21,769 nucleotides of DNA from Streptosporangiaceae bacterium (GCA_025934635.1 JAICWX010000138.1:1-21769); one strand, 5' to 3'. Positions 7,586 to 14,044 are shown, numbered from the stretch's first letter. Numbers and translations are program-made. Notes: a model not told the origin generated them from the letters alone.

Positions 7586-7918
7586 ATGCAGCGGATCTCA
7601 CTCGATGCCCTGGCCACTCAGCAGCTTGAACTGGCTGCCGCCCACGGCGGCCGCCCTGCCGCCGACACCGTCGTCGGCGGTCACGAACGGGTGCTGCGCC
7701 AGACCGTGATCGGCATGACCGAAGGCACCGAACTGGGCGAACATAACAACCCTGGCGAGGCAACGGTGTACGTGTTGCGGGGGCGGGTCCGCCTGACATC
7801 TGAAGGCGAGTCGTGGGAGGGCCGGGCAGGTGACCTGCTGAAGGTTCCGGACGCGCGTCACAGCCTGCATGCCCTGGAAAACTCGGCGGTCTTGCTGACT
7901 GTAGCCAAACTGCCCTGA
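7586..7918 (+). CDS. Cupin domain protein
   Basis: A 110-residue single-domain cupin (small beta barrel). The segment ELGEHNNPGEATVYVLRGRV matches cupin motif 1 with His and Glu as possible metal ligands, and GDLLKVPDARHSLHALENSA is motif 2 with a further His. Small cupins of this kind bind a metal and either modify or sense small molecules; the ligand cannot be read from sequence. The ATG at 7586 follows a weak leader (TGAGAACC), and CATACT just upstream resembles a -10 box. It is divergent from the 66-aa gene, so the two could share regulation. Confidence 0.8.
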   Translation: MQRISLDALATQQLELAAAHGGRPAADTVVGGHERVLRQTVIGMTEGTELGEHNNPGEATVYVLRGRVRLTSEGESWEGRAGDLLKVPDARHSLHALENSAVLLTVAKLP

Positions 7919-8042
7919 AGCCAGCCGCCCGCATCCACGTACATAACGAATTCTGGAAGAGGCCTGATCCGGCAGTTGATCGAGACGGCCGGCCACAGGC
8001 GCAATCGGATACTGGTGCCGCGGTAAGTGAGAGTAATGTCCA
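7858..8042 (-). CDS. Doubtful 61-aa ORF antisense to the cupin 3' end
   Basis: This frame begins MDITLTYRGTSIRLRLWPAV directly behind a GGAGGTG sequence, with only 2 nt between GGAGG and the ATG. It runs 61 nt into the cupin gene on the opposite strand. Third-position bias is weaker than in neighbouring genes, and the start of the product reads more like a real protein than its end. It may be the stump of a decayed gene. No family is recognised. Confidence 0.2.
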
Positions 8043-8089
8043 TCACCTCCGGGCCTGCCCGAACTGCCAGTCCTCGCGCGCGTATCACC

Positions 8090-8131
8090 ATGCGCACGCT
8101 GCGGCGTGACCGCTGGTGGCTCCAGCCGGCC
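8090..8131 (+). pseudogene. N-terminal stub of a succinate-dehydrogenase-associated membrane protein
   Basis: MRTLRRDRWWLQPA matches the conserved start (RTLR.DRWW...PA) of the multi-spanning protein often encoded beside actinobacterial succinate dehydrogenase genes. It breaks off where the first membrane helix should begin and is followed at once by a triosephosphate isomerase fragment. A longer stub of the same family is at 10129-10383. The identification rests on about 14 residues plus that second copy. Confidence 0.5.
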
Positions 8132-8135
8132 CTAG

Positions 8136-8501
8136 ATGCACGTGAACCACTTCGAGGCGCTGGAGCTCGTGCAGCAACTCGCGGCGCTGCTGCCCGCGCC
8201 GGGGATGCCCGGCGGGCGGGAGGTGAGCATCCACCCGCCGTTCACGTCGCTGCGGACGGTGCAGTCCGCCGTCGAGGCCGGTCACGTCCCGGTCGCGCTC
8301 GGGGCGCAGACGTGCTATTTCGCCGACAACGGGCCGTACACCGGGGAGGTGAGCGCGGAGATGCTCGCCAGGCTGAACGTGACCTACGTGATCGCCGGGC
8401 ATTCCGAGCGGCGGGCGCAGTGCGGCGAGACCGACCAGATCGTGCGCGCCAAGATCGACAGGTCGACAAGACGGCGCCCGGCGGTCGGCCGGCCCGCGTG
8501 A
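8136..8501 (+). pseudogene. tpiA: Triosephosphate isomerase (tpiA) fragment
   Basis: The reading frame matches roughly the first 40% of triosephosphate isomerase: MHVNHFEALELVQQLAALLP, then VSIHPPFTSLRTVQSAVEAG, VALGAQTCYF, GPYTGEVSAEMLA and VTYVIAGHSERR. The homology ends at about 8465 (TDQIVRAKID), and a random-looking tail runs to the stop at 8501. The N-terminal beta strand with the catalytic Asn and Lys (the NWK of NWKMH) is missing, the catalytic His in GHSERR is kept, and the catalytic Glu region and the rest of the barrel are absent. It cannot be an active enzyme. The left junction abuts the membrane-protein stub at 8090-8131, so two unrelated gene fragments meet within a few bases. 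Confidence 0.85.
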
Positions 8502-8522
8502 GGAAGATGAGTTCCTTCCCTG

Positions 8523-8540
8523 CCGCCCTGTCCCGGGCGG
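8523..8540. terminator. Hairpin downstream of the tpiA fragment
   Basis: CCGCCC-TGTCCC-GGGCGG forms a 6-bp all-GC stem with a 6-nt loop, 22 nt after the stop of the tpiA relic. No U-tract follows, as is common for actinobacterial hairpin terminators. It could equally be chance in GC-rich DNA. Confidence 0.3.
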
Positions 8541-8601
8541 GCGGCCGTCACCCGGTCACGTGCACCGTTACGCCAAACTGTCACCTTCAGCGCCGCGGCC
8601 A

Positions 8602-8702
8602 TTGCCTGCCCCGGCGACCGGGCGGTAACGTTATCTGCAGCTTCGACAGCGAGGACTGGTTGGCGGGTGTCCACCCGCCGGGACCTGGAAGGCGAAGTCG
8701 TG
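8602..8702 (+). promoter_or_regulatory. Promoter-leader element, copy B
   Basis: TTGCCT (8602-8607), 18 nt, TAACGT (8626-8631), 9 nt, box CTTCGACAGCGAGG (8641-8654), 7 nt, hairpin GGCGGGT-GTCC-ACCCGCC (8662-8679), 2 nt, GACCTGG (8682-8688), GGAAGG, and a GTG at 8700. The box is identical to copies A and C, while the stem and loop sequences differ but still pair. From the box to the start codon is 46 nt, the same as in copy C. The frame opened by the GTG (VSRSLAVARG) has no recognisable product. Confidence 0.6.
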
Positions 8703-9261
8703 TCGCGTTCCCTTGCTGTCGCCCGAGGACGCCGCCTGGCGCTGGAGCGCCGAGCGTTCTCCATGTTCTGCGAGACTGTCCCTGCTGTCGCCGATCACGC
8801 GGGCATGACGTACTTCCTGATCGCTGGCGGGATTCCGCCCCGCGATGGCCAGCGTGGCCGCCCCTGGCGTCCTCCGCGGGTTCTTCGTTATCCGCGTGCG
8901 CGAGATGAACCGTGCGCCGGGAAGATCGCCGATGCCGGCGGGCCGGCGCGGCCCGGCGGGGGATCCCGGTCACCGCCCGGCTCGCTGCGCTCTCGCCCGG
9001 AGTGCGGAATGCCGCGGCCGCCGTCACCCAGACGTGGTCGGGCTGACAGGCCGGCCGCGGAGTTGCGCTCTGCGACAGCGTGCCAATCAGCGTCGCTGGC
9101 CGGCGGACGGCCCTGCAGCGGGAGTGAAGGGGTTGACCGCGCACGTGAGGCACCTGCGCAGAGACCAGGCTCTCAGGCGGGTGCTCCCGCCCTGACCTGC
9201 CGGCCTGACCCCCTCAACGACCACGTTACGGGAACTCTGAAGTTCGGCTGGAGGCCTGAAA
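8703..9261. other. Gene-poor stretch behind element B
   Basis: The frame from GTG 8700 stays open to 9287 but turns into Arg/Pro/Gly-rich sequence with no domain I recognise, and it overlaps a well-supported start at 9262. Competing frames on the other strand are equally long. I take this as decayed or non-coding DNA. The only clear structure is the hairpin at 9176-9191. Confidence 0.5.
9176..9191. terminator. GC hairpin before the zinc-ribbon gene
   Basis: GGCGGG-TGCT-CCCGCC is a perfect 6-bp stem with a 4-nt loop, about 70 nt upstream of the gene at 9262. It could end transcription coming from element B or lie in the leader of the zinc-ribbon gene. There is no U-tract. Confidence 0.35.
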
Positions 9262-9885
9262 ATGGGAATCGGCGTCCCAGTGGCTGATGCGACGGAAGCC
9301 GAAGGCCGTGTACTGGGACCCGCGGCGCCGAGTCCGCCGGCCCCGGCGCCGGCACGGACGCCGTCCGGTCCGGTGCCCGGGCAACGACGCCGCGAGATAC
9401 GCTGCCGTGGCTGCGGCTACGGTGCCGTGATCGCGCATCCGCTGCAGCGCTGTCCGATGTGCGGTGCCGATGACTGGCGGTTTATCCGAAACGAGGTCAC
9501 CGCTGGTAACGCTCGGGAGAGAGCAGGCATGGAAAGCGGGAGCAGCAAGCACAGTGCGCGGCTAGACGACGAGATGGCCGAGGAGTCCCGGCAGGCTGAG
9601 TTCTCCGGCGAGGACCAGCCGGCAGGCACGTATTCCAGCGGCCTGCGGGACTCTGGCGCCGGCCTGTCCGCCGCGGAGGTGCAAGCCCGGAGCACGCTCG
9701 CGATGTGGCTGGCCCCTGGTCACTTCCCGGCGACGCGGGAGCGGCTGATCGACTCAGCTATTAACGCCGGCGCACCCGATGAGGTAGTTGACGCGGTCCG
9801 CCGGCTGCCGCCCGGCCGGGAGTTCGGCAACGTCGGTGACGCCTGGCAGGCTCTCGGCGGCCGCGATGAGACACCGCCAGATTGA
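9262..9885 (+). CDS. Zinc ribbon joined in frame to a DUF2795 protein
   Basis: The 207-residue frame has two parts. Residues about 1-45 are a Pro/Ala-rich tail, and about 45-78 are a rubredoxin/rubrerythrin-like zinc ribbon, CRGCGYGAVIAHPLQRCPMCGADDW (two CxxC knuckles). From Met90 the sequence MESGSSKHSARLDDEMAEES looks like the natural start of an actinobacterial DUF2795 protein, and the DUF2795 domain itself is ARSTLAMWLAPGHFPATRER to FGNVGDAWQALGG. GGAGG (9250-9254) precedes ATG 9262 by 7 nt. A second ribosome-binding site precedes Met90, so a separate 118-residue product is also possible. No stop separates the parts. DUF2795 proteins are of unknown function. The zinc ribbon probably has a structural or redox-sensing role, which is inference. 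Confidence 0.8.
   Translation: MGIGVPVADATEAEGRVLGPAAPSPPAPAPARTPSGPVPGQRRREIRCRGCGYGAVIAHPLQRCPMCGADDWRFIRNEVTAGNARERAGMESGSSKHSARLDDEMAEESRQAEFSGEDQPAGTYSSGLRDSGAGLSAAEVQARSTLAMWLAPGHFPATRERLIDSAINAGAPDEVVDAVRRLPPGREFGNVGDAWQALGGRDETPPD
9515..9531 (+). promoter_or_regulatory. Internal ribosome-binding site and ATG for the DUF2795 part
   Basis: GGGAGAGAG (9515-9523) lies 5 nt before ATG 9529, exactly where free-standing DUF2795 proteins begin. It supports either an internal start giving a second, shorter protein or an ancestral two-gene arrangement whose stop codon was lost. Confidence 0.55.
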
Positions 9886-9893
9886 GCCGGACT

Positions 9894-9908
9894 CCGCGAT
9901 TTACGCGG
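9894..9908. terminator. Short hairpin after the zinc-ribbon/DUF2795 gene
   Basis: CCGCG-ATTTA-CGCGG, a 5-bp stem, lies 9 nt after the stop codon. Position fits a weak terminator; there is no U-tract. Confidence 0.3.
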
Positions 9909-10082
9909 TGGAGGGACGCGCGGGTTCTGCGGCGCCCGGTCCTGGTACCCCATCCGGCGCAGGTCAGCCGGCGCGGCTGCGGGTGTCTCGGCTTCCCGGT
10001 CAGCCGGCAGGTGGGCCGCCTTCCCTGATCCCAGGCTCGGGCAACGCAGCAACCAGCCTGCCGCGTTATGTTTGATAGGGCG

Positions 10083-10114
10083 GAACGGTGCGGAGGTAGA
10101 ACGGTGCGGAGATA
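10083..10114 (+). repeat. Two tandem 16-bp direct repeats
   Basis: GAACGGTGCGGAGGTA is followed directly by GAACGGTGCGGAGATA, 15 of 16 bases identical. The pair lies 14 nt before the GTG of the membrane-protein remnant. Adjacent 16-mers on the same face of the helix could be an activator or repressor site, or simply a slippage duplication. Confidence 0.75.
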
Positions 10115-10128
10115 GGGAGCCGGATGAG

Positions 10129-10383
10129 GTGACAGCGCGGCCGGTGCGCGCCGCGCCGGGCGGCGTCGGGTCGCCCGGCCGGGCAGCTATCGGCGCGCGG
10201 ACATTGCGGGCCGGCCTGTGGTGGGCCTTTCCTCTGACCACCTTCAGCGTCCTGCTGGCCTTCGTGGCCTACGCGGCGTATGCGGCGATCGCGAATCGCG
10301 ACTACTACGCAGCCCCGTACCTGTCGCCGTTCTACTTTCCGTGCCTGTCCGTGCACTGCGGGGGCGGTGCCGGGCTCGATTAG
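10129..10383 (+). pseudogene. Truncated succinate-dehydrogenase-associated membrane protein
   Basis: An 84-residue frame from GTG 10129 (GGGAG 8-12 nt upstream). After an Ala/Arg-rich start it reads ARTLRAGLWWAFPLTTFSV, a hydrophobic helix (LLAFVAYAAYAAI), and the very typical block NRDYYAAPYLSPFYFPCLSV followed by HC. These features match the N-terminal third of the roughly 250-residue multi-spanning protein encoded beside actinobacterial succinate dehydrogenase operons. The frame ends in a stop right after the first helix and the Cys-containing loop, so the remaining helices are lost. It might still be translated as a one-helix peptide. No sdhA or sdhB gene is visible here. Confidence 0.7.
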
Positions 10384-10519
10384 CGGGAAAGCAGCAGGCG
10401 TCCGCTACGCGAGCCGTCAAGCTGGCGACCACGGACCTGGCTGAGCTGCGCGGCGGCCTTGCGCAGTTCAGGCGCGAGCCGGCTTCACGGGCCTGCCGTG
10501 TGAGCTAATACGGGGCCTG

Positions 10520-10618
10520 TTGACTTCGTGACGGGGAAGGTTATCATGAAAGTTGCCTTCGACAGCGAGGGTTGCGAGGGACGCCCGGCGTCCCGGAGAC
10601 CCTGGCGGCAAGAGCATG
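10520..10618 (+). promoter_or_regulatory. Promoter-leader element, copy C
   Basis: This copy has the clearest promoter in the window: TTGACT (10520-10525), 16 nt, TATCAT (10542-10547). After 9 nt comes the box CTTCGACAGCGAGG (10557-10570), 7 nt, a hairpin GGGACG-CCCGG-CGTCCC (10578-10594), 3 nt, GACCCTGG (10598-10605), a purine-rich stretch and an ATG at 10616, 46 nt after the box as in copy B. If transcription begins 7-8 nt after TATCAT, the RNA starts at the box. The next intact gene is the sugar porter at 10941, so it may also drive that gene. Confidence 0.65.
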
Positions 10619-10741
10619 TTTGCTGCGCACCCCTTCAAGGCGACGTATTTCCTTCCCGGTCTGGCTGCTGGGCCGCCCCATCCCATACGACCGGCAACTG
10701 CCTCGGTGGCATGGTGGCCAGCCCGGCTCATCGCGGCATCA

Positions 10742-10839
10742 CCCAGCCCTGGGCGTTCGCCCGGGCATGGCCGTCAACATGACGCAGATGTGCGGGATCG
10801 GCCCGTTCATCACGATCCCGCTAGTCGTGGCCGCCCAGG
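10742..10839 (+). pseudogene. Amino-acid permease N-terminal remnant
   Basis: In one frame this reads ALGVRPGMAVNMTQMCGIGP, then FITIPLVVAA, the hallmark first helix of APC-superfamily amino-acid permeases (NMTQM.GIGPF.TIPL). Similarity stops after VAA, and the rest of the frame is Arg/Pro-rich up to a stop at 10907. Only about 30 of some 450 residues survive, so it is a relic. It lies between element C and the sugar porter. Confidence 0.75.
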
Positions 10840-10940
10840 CCCGCCGCTGGTGGACACCGTCGCCGGATGCAGCGCCTCCCGGCCGCGGAGGCTCCCGCCG
10901 CCGCTAGGGCCTCGCCTGGAACGATAAGAGGAGAAGCGGG

Positions 10941-12368
10941 ATGAGCGTGTTCATTCATGAGGCGCGCAGCGAGGCCAAGCCGTTCTTGTTCGTGCTGGCG
11001 GTCGTCGCCGCGCTGGGCGGCTTCCTGTTCGGGTACGACACCGGGGTGATCTCGGGGGCGCTGCTGTTCATCAAGCCGGCCTTTCACGCCTCGTCGCTGC
11101 AGCTGCAGGCGATCATCGGCTCCCTGCTGGTGGGCGCGGTGGCCGGCGCGGCGGCGTCCGGCTATCTCGCGGAGGCGATGAGCCGGAAGTGGACGAAGGT
11201 GCTCTCGGGCTGCATCTACGTCGTCGCGGCGCTGTGGAGCGCGTCCGCGTCGGGCGCGACCGAGCTGATCGCCGCGCGCTTCGTGCTCGGGCTCGCGGTC
11301 GGGACCGCGTCGTTCGTGGCGCCGATGTACATCGCGGAGGTCGCGCCCCGGCGGATCCGCGGCGGCCTGGTGTCTTTCAACCAGATGATGATCGTGTCCG
11401 GGATCCTGATCGCCTACATCGTCGACTTCCTGTTCAAGGGGGCGGCGGGCAACTGGCGGTGGATGCTCGGCCTGGGCGCGGCTCCCGGCGTGGCGCTGGC
11501 GGCCGGGATGGTCCTGATGCCGCACAGCCCGCGCTGGCTGATGGAGCGCGGCCGCGATGATGAGGCGCGGACGGTGCTCGCCCGGGTCCACCGCCGCGGC
11601 GAGGGCATCGATGCCGAGATGGACGACATCCGGCGCGTCGTGGCCACGGAGGGAAGGCTGCGCGACATCATCGGCGCGAAGGTCCGGCCGATGCTGATCG
11701 TCGGGCTGGCACTGGCGATCTTCCAGCAGATCGTCGGCATCAACACGGTTATCTATTACGCGCCGACGATCTTGACCTTCACCGGCAGCAGCGTCTCCAG
11801 CGCGATCACCCAGACCGTCCTCATCGGCCTTACCAACGTTGTCTTCACCGCCGCGGCGGTGCTGCTGCTCGACCGGTTCGGGCGGCGGGCGTTCCTGATC
11901 ACCGGCACGGCCGGGCTTATCGTCTCCCTGGCGGTGCTCGCGGTCTTCTTCGCCTCGCCCGGCGTGCGCCACGCGGTCCCCGACCTGGCGCTGATCGCGC
12001 TGATCGTGTACATCGCCAGCTTCGCCGTCGGGCTGGGCCCGGTGTTCTGGCTGATGATCTCCGAGATCTTCCCCCTGCACCTGCGGAGCCCGGCGATGTC
12101 GCTGTGCACCATCGCGAACTGGGCGTTCAACTTCCTCGTCTCCTTCACCTTCCTGTCCCTGGTGGGCGCGCTCGGAAGAGCCGGGACGTTCGTGCTCTAC
12201 GCCGCCATCGGGCTGATCGCGCTGGTCTTCTTCGTGATACGCGTCCCGGAGACCAACGGGCGCAGCCTGGAGGAGATCGAGCAGCAACTGCGGCGCAAGC
12301 GCCGCGTCAGGGCCCCGGCCGCGGGGACAGCCCCGCTTCCCGGGCCGAAGGGAGCGACAGGCGCATGA
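10941..12368 (+). CDS. MFS sugar porter (proton symport type)
   Basis: A 475-residue, twelve-helix transporter of the major facilitator sugar-porter family (relatives include XylE and GalP), expected to bring sugars across the cytoplasmic membrane with protons. Family signatures are GGFLFGYDTGVISGA in helix 1, RFVLGLAVG and MYIAEVAPRRIRG in the fourth/fifth helix region, PHSPRWLMERGR before the central loop, QQIVGINTVIYYAPTI in helix 7, LLDRFGRRAF, and PETNGRSLEEIEQQL after helix 12. The Glu of the usual PESPRWL is His here. The substrate cannot be told from sequence; hexose or pentose are likely. Start ATG 10941 has AGAGGAGA 7-9 nt upstream. The stop overlaps the ATG of an aldose-1-epimerase remnant (ATGA), suggesting a former sugar-uptake operon. 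Confidence 0.92.
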   Translation: MSVFIHEARSEAKPFLFVLAVVAALGGFLFGYDTGVISGALLFIKPAFHASSLQLQAIIGSLLVGAVAGAAASGYLAEAMSRKWTKVLSGCIYVVAALWSASASGATELIAARFVLGLAVGTASFVAPMYIAEVAPRRIRGGLVSFNQMMIVSGILIAYIVDFLFKGAAGNWRWMLGLGAAPGVALAAGMVLMPHSPRWLMERGRDDEARTVLARVHRRGEGIDAEMDDIRRVVATEGRLRDIIGAKVRPMLIVGLALAIFQQIVGINTVIYYAPTILTFTGSSVSSAITQTVLIGLTNVVFTAAAVLLLDRFGRRAFLITGTAGLIVSLAVLAVFFASPGVRHAVPDLALIALIVYIASFAVGLGPVFWLMISEIFPLHLRSPAMSLCTIANWAFNFLVSFTFLSLVGALGRAGTFVLYAAIGLIALVFFVIRVPETNGRSLEEIEQQLRRKRRVRAPAAGTAPLPGPKGATGA

Positions 12369-12740
12369 GTGTTCCCGCGACGCCGCCCCCCGGCAGCGGC
12401 CCCGGCACCGCCCGGGTGCCAGGCCCAGACCGCGCCGGGGGGCGGCGCGCCTGGATCGTGGAGGGGAGCGGCGGGCTGCGCGCGTACACCGCCGGCCGGC
12501 GCGAGGTGCCCTGCGGCCACGCCGCCGGGCAGGTGCGCAGCTCCGCGCGGGGCCGGTGCCTGGCCCCGTGGCCGGACCGCATCCGCGACGGCAGGCACGA
12601 GTTCGCCGGCAGGAGCAGCGGTTTGCGCGGGCCGAGCCTGAGCGGCGCAACGCGATCCCCGGCCTCGCCCGCTGGGGCGAACCGGACACCCGCCAGCGTC
12701 AGCTGCAGCCCGCCGCCGCACCGGGAGACGCGGCGTGCCG
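12365..12740 (+). pseudogene. Aldose-1-epimerase (mutarotase) remnant
   Basis: The frame starts with the ATGA overlap at the end of the sugar porter gene. It reads IVEGSGGLRAYTAGRREV, then RGRCLAPWPDRIRDGRHEFA, which fits the N-terminal region of bacterial aldose 1-epimerases (G.G..L.PWPNRI.DG.Y.F.G). From about 12615 the match moves to another frame: QEQRFARAEPERRNAIPGLA then RWGE, corresponding to the LTEPERHNAIHGL.RW segment, with Pro replacing the His expected in NAIHG. After about 12700 similarity fades. The catalytic C-terminal part is missing. Mutarotases convert sugar anomers after uptake, so the overlap with a sugar porter makes sense as a former functional pair. Confidence 0.7.
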
Positions 12741-12809
12741 GCACGCGCCGCGGGAGATCTCCGCCCGGGGGCTGTCCCGGAGGGACGGAAAGGAAGGGGG
12801 TTGAGCACC

Positions 12810-13067
12810 GTGCTCTCCGTGCGTGAGCAGAAGATCCTGCGCCAGATCGAGGACGCGCTCCGGGCGGATGACCGCGGGTTCTCCCGCCGGTTCGCGCTGC
12901 GGCTGGGCGTACTGCGGTGCGGTTCGCCGCTTCGGCGCAGGGGGATGCTGGCAGCAGCCGACGCAGTCCTGCTCGTCTTCGCCGCCGCGGCGGTGACGAG
13001 GGCGCTCGTGGCGGCTGCTGGGACCGCGCTGCGGTCCGCGGCCGCAGTGCTGGCGGCGATCGTATGA
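12810..13067 (+). CDS. DUF3040 family small membrane protein
   Basis: An 85-residue protein. Its N-terminal LSVREQKILRQIEDALRADD is the signature of DUF3040 proteins, common in actinomycetes and of unknown function. The C-terminal half has one long or two short hydrophobic stretches (MLAAADAVLLVFAAAAVTRA and AAAVLAAIV), so it is probably membrane-anchored with its charged N-terminus in the cytoplasm. GTG 12810 is chosen because AGGAAGGGGG ends 9 nt upstream; TTG 12801 is an alternative. It follows the epimerase relic and precedes the PRC-barrel gene by about 300 nt. Confidence 0.75.
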   Translation: MLSVREQKILRQIEDALRADDRGFSRRFALRLGVLRCGSPLRRRGMLAAADAVLLVFAAAAVTRALVAAAGTALRSAAAVLAAIV

Positions 13068-13375
13068 GTTTCGTGCCGGCACTGCCTGCCTGGTGTCGTT
13101 TCCCTGGCCGGGGCACTCCTGCGAGACGGCCAGGCCCGGTGCCGGCCGGATCGCCCTACCGTTATCACTGCGAGGCGGAACGGCCGCGTGCGGCCGGCGG
13201 AGGCACGCGGAGTGCCCGCTGCCTGGTCGCGGCCGGAGTGCCGGTGAGCCTGCCGAACCGGCGGTGGCCAGCGCACCGGTGCGGACTGGCTAATCGTTGC
13301 GGCATCGCCGCGACGAGCGTTACGGCCACGCGACAGCCTGGCGGATACGAGAGAAAGCGACAAGGAGAACCGGCT
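13068..13375. other. Intergenic region between DUF3040 and PRC-barrel genes
   Basis: About 308 bases with no convincing gene. At 13157-13200 is a sequence that looks like a degenerate copy of the promoter-leader element: TACCGTTATC, GCGAGG, 6 nt, and a perfect hairpin GGCCGC-GT-GCGGCC (13182-13195), followed by GGCGGAGGC. The full 14-nt box and a -35 are missing. Confidence 0.45.
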
Positions 13376-14044
13376 ATGAGCGAATCCGGGGATTTCACGA
13401 TCGGAAGCGATGTCCGGTGCAGCGACGGCACCTGCGGGGAGCTGACGCGCGTAGTTATAGATCCCGTCGCCCGCGCGCTGACCCACCTGGTCGTCGAGCC
13501 GCGGCACGGCCGGGGAATGGGCCGTCTCGTTCCGGTCGGTCTCGTGGAATCGGCGGCGGCGGAGATCCGGCTTCGGTGCACCACCGCTGAGTTCGAGGCA
13601 CTCGAGGAAGCCGAGGAGACGCAGTTCCTGCCTGGAGCGGACGGAAACTGGGATTACGAGCAGGAGCAGATGCTCTCGTGGCCGTACTACGGGGTTGCCA
13701 TGGGCGTGGGCATGGGCAGCATGGGCATGGGGACCGCGGGTTACGTGCGCACCGAACCTCAGACGGTCACCCATGACCGGGTGCCCGCGGGCGAGGTGGA
13801 GGTTCGCCGCGGCGAGCACGTGCACGCCACCGACGGGGCTATCGGGCGGGTCCAGGGACTGGTCGTTGATCCCGGCGATCATCACGTGACTCATGTGCTG
13901 CTCGATGAGGGCCACCTGTGGGGCAAGAAGCGAGTCGCCATCCCGATCGGCGCGGTGACTGGCACCAGCGACGGTGTCTGGCTCAGCCTCACCAAGGACG
14001 AGGTAGGCGACCTGCCGCCGGCCGGCCTCGTCCCGGAGGAGTGA
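13376..14044 (+). CDS. Two-domain PRC-barrel protein
   Basis: A 222-residue cytoplasmic protein with two PRC-barrel-like halves. Residues about 5-75 (FTIGSDVRCSDGTCGELTRV, VIDPVARALTHLVVEP) and about 135-205 (VRRGEHVHATDGAIGRVQGL, VVDPGDHHVTHVLLDEGHLW) repeat the same pattern of D-G..G.V..V..DP....THLV. Between them is an acidic stretch and a Gly/Met-rich linker (GVAMGVGMGSMGMGTAG). PRC-barrel domains occur in photosynthetic reaction-centre subunit H and in RNA-processing and sporulation proteins; in actinomycetes such proteins are often near stress genes and their role is unknown. Start ATG 13376 has AAGGAGAA 6 nt upstream. A longer frame open from 12917 overlaps the DUF3040 gene and is not supported. 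Confidence 0.85.
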   Translation: MSESGDFTIGSDVRCSDGTCGELTRVVIDPVARALTHLVVEPRHGRGMGRLVPVGLVESAAAEIRLRCTTAEFEALEEAEETQFLPGADGNWDYEQEQMLSWPYYGVAMGVGMGSMGMGTAGYVRTEPQTVTHDRVPAGEVEVRRGEHVHATDGAIGRVQGLVVDPGDHHVTHVLLDEGHLWGKKRVAIPIGAVTGTSDGVWLSLTKDEVGDLPPAGLVPEE

